The notes under the pieces: model-generated
Told to the model about the DNA's origin: nothing
The model's database searches: none
What the model saw: only the letters and a program-made list of their open reading frames with translations
In this document: positions 48,660 through 59,950 of the stretch, piece by piece
Layout of the letters: every line of letters begins with the position of its first letter
How positions within the stretch are numbered: position 1 is the first letter of the stretch
Origin: Coprinellus micaceus
Lineage: Eukaryota; Basidiomycota; Agaricomycetes; Agaricales; Psathyrellaceae
Direction of reading: 5' to 3'
NCBI GenBank assembly: GCA_951394405.1
Contig: OX596336.1
Span: 3,968,001-4,032,000, forward strand
Length of the DNA stretch: 64,000 nucleotides
Translations under genes and position numbers: made by a program

Positions 48660-48999
48660 TCATGTCCTGCCAGCAGTGGGAACTTGGTCCACCCAATTAC
48701 CGCTCTATCAGCGACACTAATACCTCTGTTCCTTCTCGGCTCCCTTGCGGATACCTCAACTCGAGGTTATTTGGAAGCTCGCCAAACCATGGGGGCAAGC
48801 TATCTCACTGCAAGCGGTGGCGCAGAATATGCATCCCCATACAAAGTAATGAGCGGAGCATGTACAGCTGCCAGGGCCAGGGAAAACCCTGCTCTCTCAA
48901 ACAGACCATCATCATCGCTCGACCTCATTTTATTGTCCGCCTTCGACAGCTACGTGGACCAAGGCGCGCAGGAGTGACGACGAGCATACGTTGCCTCCC

Positions 49000-51217
49000 A
49001 TGGGGTTTGGGCTTGGACGCACGCTGCGGACCATGAAGAGTATCGGTCGTCTATCTAGGGCGCCTACCCCTTCTCCCATTCTTCACCTGGAGTCGCCTAC
49101 CCCGCATCTACTGGTCTCCAACCAGGCTCCAACGGAGGTCGAAGCTCAGAGTATCAGGCAAGCGATTCGGCAGGCCGAGTCTCAACTATCGGAATTCGAC
49201 TTCAAGGGGCACGATGTCCGAGCCTCAGACCCCGGCCTCACCTCCAAGCAGCGGGACGCCTACCTAGAATTCATCAGAGCGCACGAGCAAATTCTCTCGT
49301 CGTGTAGACGCCTACCAGTAGAGATCCTACAGGAGATCTTTCACTTCATCTTACCCCAGGATCCTCAGACCAATCTCCCCACGCGATACTGGAGGGCGTC
49401 GTCGCAAGTCTGCATGCCGTGGCGCGAGGCTGCTCTCACCATCGCCGAGCTTTGGAGTTACGTCCCCAGGCTCCGACTCTCCGACAAGCGAACACATGAG
49501 CCTCTCTTCCTCGCCTCCTTGACACGGTTCCTGTCCTTGTCTGGTAACGGTCCCCTTCGTCTCCGCATTGATGCCCCATTCCGCGAATACAGAAGTGGAA
49601 GCCACCCAGCGCTGGACGAGCTTATGAGGCACGCGGAGAGGTGGGAGTACCTCCAGATGGACTCTACATTTTCGACGTACAAGCTGTGCTTTACGAAGTT
49701 GGGTCTCCAGGGCGCGTTCAAGTCCTTGAGGTACCTCGAACTCCACATATGGCGATACGACTCCACTGAAGGCCCGTTCATCGCCTTCCAGGACGCGCCG
49801 AAGCTCGAAGAGGTTTCGATCCGCGGGACTTTCCCACTCGGGATGGAGCTTCCGTGGGGCCAGCTGAAGGTGTACAAGGAGGGAGTCCAAAATCACACAG
49901 GGCTGCGAATGGTACTCAACAATGCGAAGAATCTGGAGTGGCTGGAGGTCACGAGGCAGACTGAGTGCATCCTCAGCGGTCCGGTCCCTATGCCGCGGTT
50001 AAAGACGTTGTACATGCGCTACGACAATGTCATCCCACCCGATAATGTTATTGCGCTCCTCGTCCTCCCCGCACTCGAGGACCTGCAGATCGTCGAGGCC
50101 CCAGGGGAACTTCTGCCCTATCTTACCCATAATCTGTTTGGGTCTTTGGAGCAACTCCGATCAGAGTACCTCTATGTCGCCACACCACCCACCGATCCAC
50201 AGGTCCAGTTGAGGCTCAGAAGGTTGGCTTTCCAGACGCAGGCCATTACACCCGGTGACCTGATCGCCCTGCTCAGGCTTGCCCCGTTGCTTGAAGAGTT
50301 GGATATGCCTCACCCACCGAGTTACGACCTCCAGGCCCTGATTCACTCCCCGCGGGTGACAAGCGGCGCCCCGCTAGTTCCAAACCTTCGCCGGCTCTAC
50401 ATTCATACCGATGGCGATTGGGGCGATGAAGATACCTATTGGAAGATTGCTCGGTCGAGATGCGAACGTCAATTGCGAACGTCAGATGAGCAAGGCGACT
50501 ACGAGGAGGTGCATGTCGCGACATTGGAAACATTCCATATCATTTGTGAGAGACCAGAGCTATGTGGCACCCAGCAAGCGACGTTAGAAGGGTGGTTCGA
50601 CCCAGCTTCGGATAGCGACCCGACGTTCCAATCTTTGAGCTTGGCGAAGAGCGTCCTGCTTTACCAGCTCCCAGAGCTCGTAAATCTTGCGCCTCGTTCT
50701 AAGAGGGGAACGTTCACAGGCACCGCTGGTTTCTCGAAACGACTACATACGGCCGTGGTTACTGTGGAGAAGATTCCACCTATAACGAACGCCCATCACC
50801 TCTACGTCAGTCTGGCCATACATTTGGATAGAGCTCTTGACTAACATAACGACTTTCAGCGCTCAGGAATACACCTCGTACTTCGCCGGATGGCACAGCT
50901 CCCAGACGGCCATATACCCGACGATGGCGAGTACCAGTTCCGGGAACGCGCGGGACGTTTGGTCGATAGATGGATGCCACTGTTCGAAGAAGACATCAAG
51001 GACAACCTTCGCTGGGTCCGGATGGGGGAGCACTCCCTCGCATACATACCGTCTCAGCACGGTCAGCCACTTGTTTCTCTAAGATATACATTAGTGATGG
51101 CTGAGCATTGGCCCTTCTCTAGAACTACGAAAACAACCAGACGCTGTCGAGGAGCTCGTCTTTGGGATGGAGAACGATAGGCACAACTTCAACATATTCT
51201 GGCATAGATACATGTAG
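49000..51217 (+). CDS. F-box/LRR-like protein
   Basis: Three exons. ATG 49000 (MGFGLGRTL; a second possible start is at 49033) opens a long first exon with the F-box-like core CRRLPVEILQEIFHFILP ... ASSQVCMPWREAALTIAELW. Leucine-rich segments follow (GAFKSLRYLELHIWRYD, LVPNLRRLYIHTDGDWGD). Intron 50806-50859 (54 nt, CTAAC branch) joins HHLY to RSGIHLVLRR. Intron 51062-51122 splits a Glu codon. The last exon ends ELVFGMENDRHNFNIFWHRY, with the stop TAG at 51215-51217. The start is only about 340 bp from the MITE, whose insertion may lie in its promoter. Confidence 0.83.
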
Positions 51218-51229
51218 ACGCCTCCGGAA

Positions 51230-53096
51230 CTACGAGTCCAGGTAGCCTTTCAACTGCGTAAGCTGCGCCTTTTCCCCCTCACACTTTGCGCAATCGGGCC
51301 ATTCCGGGATAACCAACCCCTCGTGCCAGTGCGTAACGGTTCGATTGAACGGATCCTCCCATTGCGGTTTCTTCGTCGTATGCGCCGCTAACGTCAGGCC
51401 TTCCTTCACCTCCTCCTTGAGATTTACGACGACCGCACTCAGTAGCGTCTCGTATCCCTCAACGAGGAACAGCCCTGCTTTCTTCAACTGCGATATCCCT
51501 TCTAAGGGTCTCCATCTATCCTTCACCATGCTCGCGAACCCTTCAGATGTGAGAGAGAGGAGTGAGGGCGTGGCATGGAGTCGGCCACCACCGTAATTTG
51601 TAGGGGTACAGTCGATCGTGAGCTCTTCGAGGCGGGAAAGGATAGCATAACCTTCCCAATCCACTTGAAAGTGGGCCAAGAGCTCGTCATAGTCCGTGGA
51701 TAGCCCAAGAGTGAGCTCGCGGAGGTTTGTCGTGGCATTCAGAATCGACATGACCGGGGTGACAGACGCTTCCCAAGACAAGTGGTATAGGGAGAGGGAT
51801 GTAAGGTTGGCAAGGGCGTTGGTGCATTCGAGGTTACGGACGTTAAATGCGGGTGTGTCTATCCCACATTCCCAGTCGTACGCTCCCAGTCGGAGGTGTG
51901 AGAGCACGGGGTATTTGTGTTGAGGGAAGGAGATGGTCTCGTCGTCGTCGTTTTGAAATATGAGTGTGAGGTCGAGAAGGTCACGGAAGGTAGCCACAGG
52001 CATGAGTTCAACGGACGGGTCGTAGCTGTCCTCTTGTTTAACGTAGAATATCGCGTGTGTGAGGCTTCGGAAATTCGGAAAGTATTCAGCCCACTCGCGA
52101 TAGGGAATCCAAGAGGTTATAGCAATGTGCGTGAGGTTGCCCCACGGCATTCGGTAAGCTTGAAGAAGTAGTTCTTCTGTGATATTCTTCCCCATTCGAA
52201 GGCACAGTCGGCGCAACGATGGCAACCGCTCCGGAGAGAGAATCTCCACCACCCCTCCCGTCCCTTGGGTCTGTTCCGAGTAAAGAACCAGAGACTCGAC
52301 AGCGTCGAGCGTATTGGAATCCCACCAGCTGGGTGGCGCCCCTAGTGCTCGCAACAAGCCATTCAAGTCGGGAGATCCCAATGAAAGGTTTGCTATCTTG
52401 ACATCATGGTTGAACACTTCCAATGCTGGGTTGGTGACATCTGAGAATCCACCACTGGGCTGGGGTTCGAGGTACAGATCGAAGGATTTCGGAAGGTTGG
52501 TGGCGCGGCCATAGTGCGTCTTCGCCATCCTCTTGAACGCGGAAAAGTCTCGTATCCTTAGCACGGAGCTGTTCAATGAACGGATGGAGAATGTTGCCCA
52601 TAGATTAGGCATCTGATGCGCGACTTGTCTCCATCGGCTGCAGACTTGCGCCAGAGAAAATGGTGGCTGGTCCTGGTACATGGGCGCGTGGCGCGTACAC
52701 GCCGATATGGCGGACGGGAGCGAGTGAGAGAATACGATCTCCAGGATCTCTGTTGGGAACACGGAGATAGACGTTTCCAAACGCTTCGTACAAGCCAGAA
52801 CTTCGTCCTCCCCCCGGGCAATGAGCTCGGTGACCTTATCCTCCTGTTCCATGAGGATTGCCAATTGAGCGGCTATTTCCTTAAGCTTTGCACGATGTTC
52901 GTCGAGCCGAGCTTCCCGACTGTGCAGGTAGTCCCTGAGTGTTGTGTATTCCGTCGGGTGGAGCGGTTCGTTAGAATACAGGACTTTCTTAACATCTTCG
53001 GGAAGGGGGTCATTTCCCTGGAGTCCAGTACAATCGTGAGAATCAGCCGCTTCGCCTGTGCCGTCACCGTATTCCGTAGCGTACCGACGGGATCAT
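51230..53096 (-). CDS. F-box/LRR-like protein
   Basis: The long exon encodes a coiled-coil (YTTLRDYLHSREARLDEHRA ... ILMEQEDKVTELIARG), then the F-box-like core ISVFPTEILEIVFSHSLP ... LAQVCSRWRQVAHQMPNLW and leucine-rich sequence (LPSLRRLCLRMGKNITEELL). The coiled-coil is open far upstream of the first Met in that exon. I therefore place the start at ATG 53096 in a 12-nt first exon (M I P S), joined by a 67-nt intron (53018-53084, GTACGC...CTCCAG) to GNDPLPEDVKKVLYSNEPLH in phase 0. This is inferred from frame alone. It ends 13 bp from the stop of the convergent F-box gene at 51217. Confidence 0.8.
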
Positions 53097-53254
53097 AGAG
53101 GTCAGAGTTTGCGGTGGTTGGTGTGGCGGAACTGGCCGATACCGGGGAGATGGTGGTCGAGAGACAGTCACGGCGGCAGCGCCGTTAAGCGCCCGTTCAG
53201 TGGCCGACCGCCACGTGGCTACACACGTAAGCAGCACAGCCATCCATCCGCAGC

Positions 53255-53328
53255 GGTTCGGTGGCGTAGTTGGTTATCGCATCTGTCTAACACACAGAAG
53301 GTCCCCAGTTCGAGCCTGGGTCGAATCA
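53255..53328 (+). tRNA. tRNA-Val(AAC)
   Basis: The sequence is the same as the tRNA at 46983-47056, in the opposite orientation. The A and B boxes are intact and TTTT directly follows the discriminator base. It lies 170 bp upstream of the F-box gene at 53499. Confidence 0.96.
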
Positions 53329-53498
53329 TTTTGCTTCTGGTAGACACCGAAGTACCCTTCACACAAACCCTGGGCCCTGGCCAGTTCAGATTTCTACTTT
53401 TCCATAAGTCACGTCCAGACTCCAAGCAATTACAGGATACGTTGTCCTCCTAGCTCCGCTTATACGCCATCATCAAACCTCTCCGCTCGACCACCATC

Positions 53499-55028
53499 AT
53501 GGACCCATTCGAGCGCCTATTTGCCACCAATGCACCCCTTCAGGCCTTGGAGATAGCTTCTGTGAAGGGAGAAATAGAGACCCGCATGGCAGTCATTCGC
53601 AAACTGGAGCTCGAGGTCGGGAGATTTCAGGCATTGCTATCACCACTACGCGAATTGCCCATGGAAATTCTCGGAGAAGTTTTCGCGGCCGTCCTCGCCT
53701 CTGTCAAGACCCCGCAAGACATCCCCAACGCACTCACAGCGCTTTTTCTCGTGTGCAAGACGTGGCGAACGGCGGCACTCGAAACGCCCCGACTCTGGAA
53801 TACGGTCGGACTGACGCTACGCCTCGGGTCAACCGTTTTCAACTTCGACAAGGTCAAAAAGTGGCTTGCCAGGTCGGGAACCCTTGCACGAGTTCTCATC
53901 CTCGACTCCGGGTTGTCTTGTTTCAACCACTTCTTCGACTGCGTCATCCTCAACCCGGGTCTCGTCGACTTCCTGAAAGTCGGCCCTCCAATCCACCACC
54001 TTATCGTCAACTCGCATACCACTGGGTGCTTCCAGCGGCTTGTCGAGGCATTAACATCCAGCAAGGAGTCCCCTACCCCATCATGGGGTTCGATCAAGTC
54101 CATAGACCTCAATTCGTCCAATTTGGAACTTCCGTCCCCTGCCTTTCAAAGCAATGTTCCTCTCAAGCTCACAGTGACGACCCTGAGCCTGCCTGAGCCT
54201 CTCGCTCTTCCGCTTTCAAGTCACAGTAGCTGCTTCCAATTTTTGTTCAACAATCTCACCAATCTTTCGATCGGCTTTGAATGGCCTACGACATGGGATC
54301 AGGGCATCCTGCGTTTGTGCGCAAACCTTCAAACTTTAGCCCTGAACATGGGTTTTGAAGATACGTGGGTGGACGAAAATGGCGATGAATTGACTACATT
54401 TCGGCCTGAAGGTGGCCCTTTGATCCTCCCCTGCCTCCGAGAACTTCGAATCAGCGACCTTCCGGTGGAAACGGGATGGAATCTTACCATTCTTCGTCTC
54501 TTCAACACACCGGCACTTGTGGAGTTAAACGTCAGCTACGACTTCGACGCTGCTGCCGGCGTAGAGCGGTATCAGATTGGCGCGGAAATCCTCTCCCTCC
54601 TCAAACGATCCCAATGTGAAGGCACTTTTAGCCGCCTTCGCATTGCCAGACTGTCCATTGGGGCGCACTCCCTGGAATGCATTCTGCAGAACCTTCCTGG
54701 GGTCAAGCACCTAACCCTCGACGACGTCAACTTCGACTCCGCGTTCTTCCAAAGGAGCGGGGTCCGGGAGGCGGACTTTCTGCCTCGGCTGCAAGTCCTG
54801 GAAGTCCTGTATCCACACGAAGACTTCGGTTACCACAGCATTTGCGAATTTATCGTGTCACGCCACCGTTCTGGACTCCAGTTGGGGAAGGTCAGAGTGG
54901 AATTATCGTCGGACTGGGGCAAGTGCCCAAACGAAACGGGCTCGGTGATGGAACTGCGGAAAATAGGAATCGACGCTCAGATAATTGTTGGGACTCAGAA
55001 GAGCTGGATTATCTTCGAGAACCCATAA
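53499..55028 (+). CDS. F-box/LRR-like protein (intact paralogue)
   Basis: Single-exon gene of 509 codons. ATG 53499 opens MDPFERLFATNAPLQALE, then the F-box core LRELPMEILGEVFAAVLAS and LFLVCKTWRTAALETPRLWN. The remainder is leucine-rich (LRIARLSIGAHSLECILQNL, LPGVKHLTLDDVNFDSAFFQ). It is the functional counterpart of the interrupted gene at 45219-46748 and shares the upstream tRNA-Val arrangement. Role presumed: substrate receptor of an SCF ubiquitin ligase. Confidence 0.86.
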   Translation: MDPFERLFATNAPLQALEIASVKGEIETRMAVIRKLELEVGRFQALLSPLRELPMEILGEVFAAVLASVKTPQDIPNALTALFLVCKTWRTAALETPRLWNTVGLTLRLGSTVFNFDKVKKWLARSGTLARVLILDSGLSCFNHFFDCVILNPGLVDFLKVGPPIHHLIVNSHTTGCFQRLVEALTSSKESPTPSWGSIKSIDLNSSNLELPSPAFQSNVPLKLTVTTLSLPEPLALPLSSHSSCFQFLFNNLTNLSIGFEWPTTWDQGILRLCANLQTLALNMGFEDTWVDENGDELTTFRPEGGPLILPCLRELRISDLPVETGWNLTILRLFNTPALVELNVSYDFDAAAGVERYQIGAEILSLLKRSQCEGTFSRLRIARLSIGAHSLECILQNLPGVKHLTLDDVNFDSAFFQRSGVREADFLPRLQVLEVLYPHEDFGYHSICEFIVSRHRSGLQLGKVRVELSSDWGKCPNETGSVMELRKIGIDAQIIVGTQKSWIIFENP

Positions 55029-55260
55029 TGTCTTGTTCTCTCCATACGTTGTCGATGCAATTTCACAGAGGCCTGTACGCGATCAAGGTCACATATGTGT
55101 CTTTCTAATCACTCATTTCACCCATTTTGGCCTCTTGCGTTTCTGACATCCGATCACATACCCCCCACCAATCCACCACTGCACGCTCTGGAGATTGTGT
55201 TTGTCGAAGATCTGCGAAGCACGCACGATCCGCCAATTTGTGAATAGGAGAGGCCAGACC

Positions 55261-55335
55261 TCGGTTTTTGAGGTCGGTTCTTGCGCCGGTTTTCGACAGA
55301 ACCGACACAAAACCGACCCTCGAGTCGGTTTTGCC
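55261..55335. repeat. Cluster of ACCGAC/GTCGGT inverted repeats
   Basis: Lies between the 3' ends of two convergent F-box genes. It holds five copies of (A)ACCGAC or its complement within 75 bp, including the palindrome AAAACCGAC-CCTCGA-GTCGGTTTT at 55310-55333. It could form nested hairpins and may act in 3'-end formation, or be the remnant of a fold-back element. Confidence 0.7.
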
Positions 55336-55441
55336 CATAGCGCGACTTTCCTCGAGATGATGTGGGATAAAAAATTGCATTTATGTCGTCTATACAAATC
55401 GCCTTTTCTTCCCATCTCCCATCTCCTAACCCCGGACCTGG

Positions 55442-57173
55442 CTAGGAAACGGCAGGCTCAACTACGCCGAGGGTTCGCTGGATGAGCCATGCAATGACGG
55501 CGAAAATGGCCCGATGACCTTCGCCTCTGACTACAAGAGCCCCCATCAGTGCTAACAATATTGAATGGATTGCAAGGCGACGTACCCAACTATCGTTCGG
55601 ATTCGTGAGCTCAATTTCAACCTCCACCCCGAGCTTTTCGAGCTGTTCCGCCGCATCGCACATCGCGGGGTAGGACAAAATCGGCTTTTGATGCATCGTC
55701 ATCCTGACCCTCTTGAGCGCTCCTCCACCCCTCTGGCTCGCCCTTTTCTGAACGAAGGATAGAATGCATTGGTCGTCGAACGTATGGTCCACATTTAGAA
55801 CTTCCAGGGATTCAAGGCGAGGAAGAAGAGTATTTGGCCAAGTAGACCAAGGATCCGTGGACCAATACGCCCAGACTTCGTCCAACGTCAAATGGGTGAC
55901 AGGACGAAGGGTGTCCAGAACCACTTTGAGTGTAGACCAAGGGAGGTGTATAGCGTGGATCCGGGCGCGACGGAGGGTACTGATACAGCCCGACTTCTTC
56001 ATGAAGACCCGCATATCATCCCCAAAGTCTTTGAAGAGATAGTTGCGCTCCAAATCTTCCGCGTTCTGAAAGGCGTGGCGCCGAAAGTCAAACGATATGT
56101 CCAGTTCGGTAAGGGAAGGGATTTTGAGAAGTCGTAGGACTTGAGTCGTAGTTTTTCGATCTCGGATCTGTCGAAAGCGAAGGGTATGAAGGTGGGGTAA
56201 TTCGTATTGCTGCTTCGCAGGGTAGTCGGGTCCAACACTCTCTAAGTCAGCGTCGACGCCAACAAGGTCGATGACGAGGCTTTGAAGATTTGGGCAAGAT
56301 TCCGTTGAATGTAAAATCCAGTGGGTTGGCCAAGAAATTAGAGATAGTTCAAGTGTCACCAAACTGTTTGAGGAAAGGGGAGGGGGGTCATTGGGGGTAT
56401 CGAGGAGGCAGGGAAGATCCAACTTCAAATTGGTCAATGAACTGGACAACCGGGGAAGAATATCGAGTCCGTGTAGATCAGACTCGCCCCGACCTTCACA
56501 CTCGATTTCGAAGTTAAGGGATCGCAACGAATCCCATAATCTGGGTTCAGGGCCTTGAACGCGCTCGAGGTTGTCACATAGGCGCTTGAGGCACTGCATT
56601 CCAAGAAAAGCGATTGAAAGCCCGTCGAGGGAGGGTATGCGAGTCAGAAGGTCAGCAAGCGATGCATTGCTGACAGGACATGGCGCAGTTGGCAAGGCAA
56701 CTTCGCTGCTATCACCCTCCGCTCGTTCGTCGTAATCATGGTCCATTTCAACGAGTTCAATGCACTTGGGGAGGGTTCCACCACGCTTGAGCCAAACTTC
56801 CGCCCGATCGAAGTGACTTGGGACACGCGAGTACAGCGGGAAACGTTCGAGGTTGCACCATAGCCTAGGCGAGGCAATTGCAGCCTGGCGCCAGGCCTTG
56901 CATACGAGGCAGAGGACCCGCAGTCGCTGGTGGGCTTTGAGTTCAGAGCCTGTATCTACGAGGACGACGTGGCTAAATATCTCGCCCAGGACCTCGGGTG
57001 GGATGGAACTGCGTCGTAAAGGGGACAACAGCGTGTTGTACATCGCGCGTTTGGATGTTGCTGTTGCGATGGCTTGGTCCAGGGCCGCGATTTCTTGCTG
57101 AAGATAGGTGATCTCGGCGGACTGCAGGGTAGCATTGCTTGTGAGCACTTGCTGGAGTCGATTCGTGTCCATG
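55442..57173 (-). CDS. F-box/LRR-like protein with hydrophobic C-terminus
   Basis: Single exon. I prefer ATG 57173 (MDTNRLQQVLTSNATLQSAE), which matches the paralogous start pattern, over the upstream in-frame extension. Coiled-coil (LQQEIAALDQAIATATSKRA), F-box core SSIPPEVLGEIFSHVVLV and LRVLCLVCKAWRQAAIASPR, then leucine-rich sequence (SSSLTNLKLDLPCLLDTPND). The C-terminus has two hydrophobic stretches, LAIHSILLALMGALVV and AIFAVIAWLIQRTLGVV, which are unusual for this family and could be membrane anchors. Confidence 0.83.
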
Positions 57174-57500
57174 GTGTGGAGGATGATAGAGGAGACCAGT
57201 AACTTCAAAGTCCAGCGTGGCAAATAAGTATGTCAGAGATTGTCGCTTTAGAACTCAGATGATGGATTGCGAAATCCGGACCTCGGGCGCTTCGAATGGA
57301 GCTCTGCAACGAACGGGCTGGAGGAGACCAAAAAGGATGGGATGAACTCACTAGATATGCCAACTAGCCTAGGGTGCTCGAGAAAATCAGTAGCCAATAC
57401 CGTTGACGGATGTCCTAAGCGACCTTCGAGCATAGAAAAGCGGCGTGACCCCATTTCAAACCAATAGGTCTACTAGCTACACCAGTACAAGCCAGCCAGC

Positions 57501-59736
57501 CTAGCTAATTTTCGTCAATTCAGCAGCAGCCTCCGTCCCCGCAATCCTCTCCAACCTAAACCAATCATACCTCGAATACAACACCCGGCACGTCACATCC
57601 GACGGGTCCACTCCCTCATCCAGGAACGGGTAACTCAAAAACTCCTGGAAATACTGCGGATGCTCCGGGGGTCCATAAAACACCACATTCCTAATCCCTC
57701 TCAATTTGTACCGTTTATAAAAATGGAACCTCTCGCTGACGAGCAAGAAGCTTTTCTCGCCTTTGAAGAACGCGAGCCGCGCGCGGGATATGTCTTGGTT
57801 CGTGGAGTATTCAGAGAGGACGGTGAAGGAGAGGGTGGGTTGTTTGCGGAGGTGATCGTGCACGCGGATGAAGTCGAAGGAGGAGGGGACAAAGATGATG
57901 GTGTTGGTGCTTTGGACGGCAGATTTGAGTATGGAGGGGAGGGTTTGGGTGGTGAAGTGGTGGAAGCGCTTCTCGGCTTCGTCTTGTGGGCTGTTGCAGT
58001 CGAAGTGGACGAAGTTCTATAGAACGTGGATGGGCTACGTGAACGAATGCGAGGGGAGGAGGAGGAGACTTACGGGCTTGACACCGTCGGGAATGTCGAT
58101 AGGCGACCACCGCTTGTCGATCTTCACCTTGCCAGCGATGTTTTTCAACGAGTTGTTGCATAACGCCCGCATCTCTGGTGCTTCAACCGACGACATCAGT
58201 ATAGACTGTCGGACGTAAGGTGCACTGGAAATGAAGAGTTAGGATTGGTGCGCAAAACGTATGCGAATGGGCACTTACAGGCCATCTAGGTACCAAGGTT
58301 TGATACGCGAGAAATCGGTATCATGGGACTCCTTGGGCAGCTTGTTCATGTGCGACATGACGAACTTGACGTGCTCCCAGTTCTGCATCATGAGAGCGTC
58401 CATCTGGTCCACGATGAGCATTTCGACGGAGCTCAAGTAGTCCGCATTTCTAGGGTGGGGACGGTCAACAAATCGGTCGTGCTATGTGAAATGGGAAACT
58501 CACTTCTCCTTCTCGATCGACCTCCGCAGTCCAAGGGGACTTGCGAGGATCAAGTCACAACCATAAAACTCGGTGAACATCTTCACGGTCTTCCTCGTCA
58601 TCTTAACCCCAATCCTAAAGTTATCATCGACGTTGCCCTTGAACGTCTCGACATGGTCGGCGGGGTACGTCCCATGCTCTGCCGCCGTGAGTTTGTCTAC
58701 AGCCCCTGGGGGTAAATCGTACTCGGCGAGAAAACGTGCTTGGTTTTCGATTTGGTATCCAGCGGAAGTGGGCGTGTGGGAGGTGAGAGCGCGGAACCAG
58801 TCGAGAGCGGAGTTGCGGAAGGGGAGGAGGATGAGGACGGATGGTCGGGTGAAACCTTGGTCTTGGACATCTTCTGGCGGGGAGTCGGGATTCTTGGCGA
58901 GCCGTTCGTTGTTCTTGAGTACTCTCCGGCGTTTTCTGCAGCGACTGTCAGGCACGAGCTTAACAACTAAATGAGGAAACGTACTTTGAAATGTGGTTGA
59001 GAGCATGGAGAGCGATGACCTCCCTGGTCGATCTCCTCGAGTCAAGGGAGGCAGAGGGGATGTATACGTCTTTCCGCGAGCAGAGCACAGACAAGAGATC
59101 ATTCTGGGCTTCGACCTGACCTTCGGTGAGTTAACGGACGCTGCCAAAAGATCGAAATGTTGAAACTCACTGTTTGTGCACCTGGACTGGTGGGTCTTGA
59201 ACGTCTCCTTTACTCTATCCAAAACGTCGATGGGCGCCAGGGTCTTGCTGGACTGGGCTTCTGGGTAGTTCGGCGTGTAAACAGTAGCCGGTCCGAGCCT
59301 CCCAAGGGTCTCCTTCGACGTGGTCCATGCGTTCTGGTCGACCGCTGCCCGACCAGGGGTCGAGATAACCTTTGTGTTTGGTCCGAAGTGGGTCTCGTAT
59401 GGATCGGAGGTAACTGCAGAGCGGTTTGGATAAACAAGGCGCCGGAATCGCGGAAACTGACGCACCTTCGACCCCGGCCTCCTCCTCTACATCCATGGAT
59501 TCCTCTTCCGGCTTTGAAGCATCCTTCTCACCCTCTACCACCTCAGGATTGATATCCTCGGCATGCAACAGCTTCACGGTCACATTTTCCGAGAACGATA
59601 TCGATTTGCGCTTGTTCAACTTCTCTGCAGGGACGAAGTCGTCTGTCCCGATCTTCCGCTTTCCAACCCTCGTCGCAGAGACATTCAGAAGAGTCAGAAG
59701 CTTTGTCGTTACAGAAGTGCCGTCGTCGATGGCCAT
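57501..59736 (-). CDS. UTP25: UTP25, SSU processome protein
   Basis: Nucleolar U3 snoRNP-associated protein of the small-subunit processome, needed for 18S rRNA maturation. The fold is helicase-like without the catalytic motifs. ATG 59736 (MAIDDGTSV) opens a disordered acidic N-terminus. After an intron, [20 protein letters not shown] begins the conserved region. Later exons contain [139 protein letters not shown] and [20 protein letters not shown]. Six or so introns of usual length. The conserved core looks complete. The N-terminus is shorter than in many homologues. Confidence 0.93.
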
Positions 59737-59950
59737 CCTGGTCGTCGCGGTCGTGGTCAAGGTCGAAGACGTGAGCTTTAAATTGGAGATATAATTACTG
59801 AAAATTCCCCAATTTGATTTATGCGTGGGACTTTGATGGTATCCACGTGATCGCGTCCAATAGACGCGGCGCGTCCGGATCCAAATTCGTGTTCTCATCC
59901 TTCGAGTCACTCGTTCTCCTTCCTGGTACTGAACCGCCTTCTGTACCCAC
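59737..59950. promoter_or_regulatory. Bidirectional promoter UTP25/TOP3
   Basis: Only 214 bp separate the two start codons. It contains an E-box, CACGTG (59844-59849), and a CCAAT box (59857-59861), followed by GC-rich ACGCGGCGCG. A shared promoter is inferred from spacing and orientation. Confidence 0.6.

Noticed and set aside
52616..53098. Plus-strand 160-codon frame
   Set aside because: It is the shadow of the F-box gene on the minus strand, whose coiled-coil and F-box motifs are clear.
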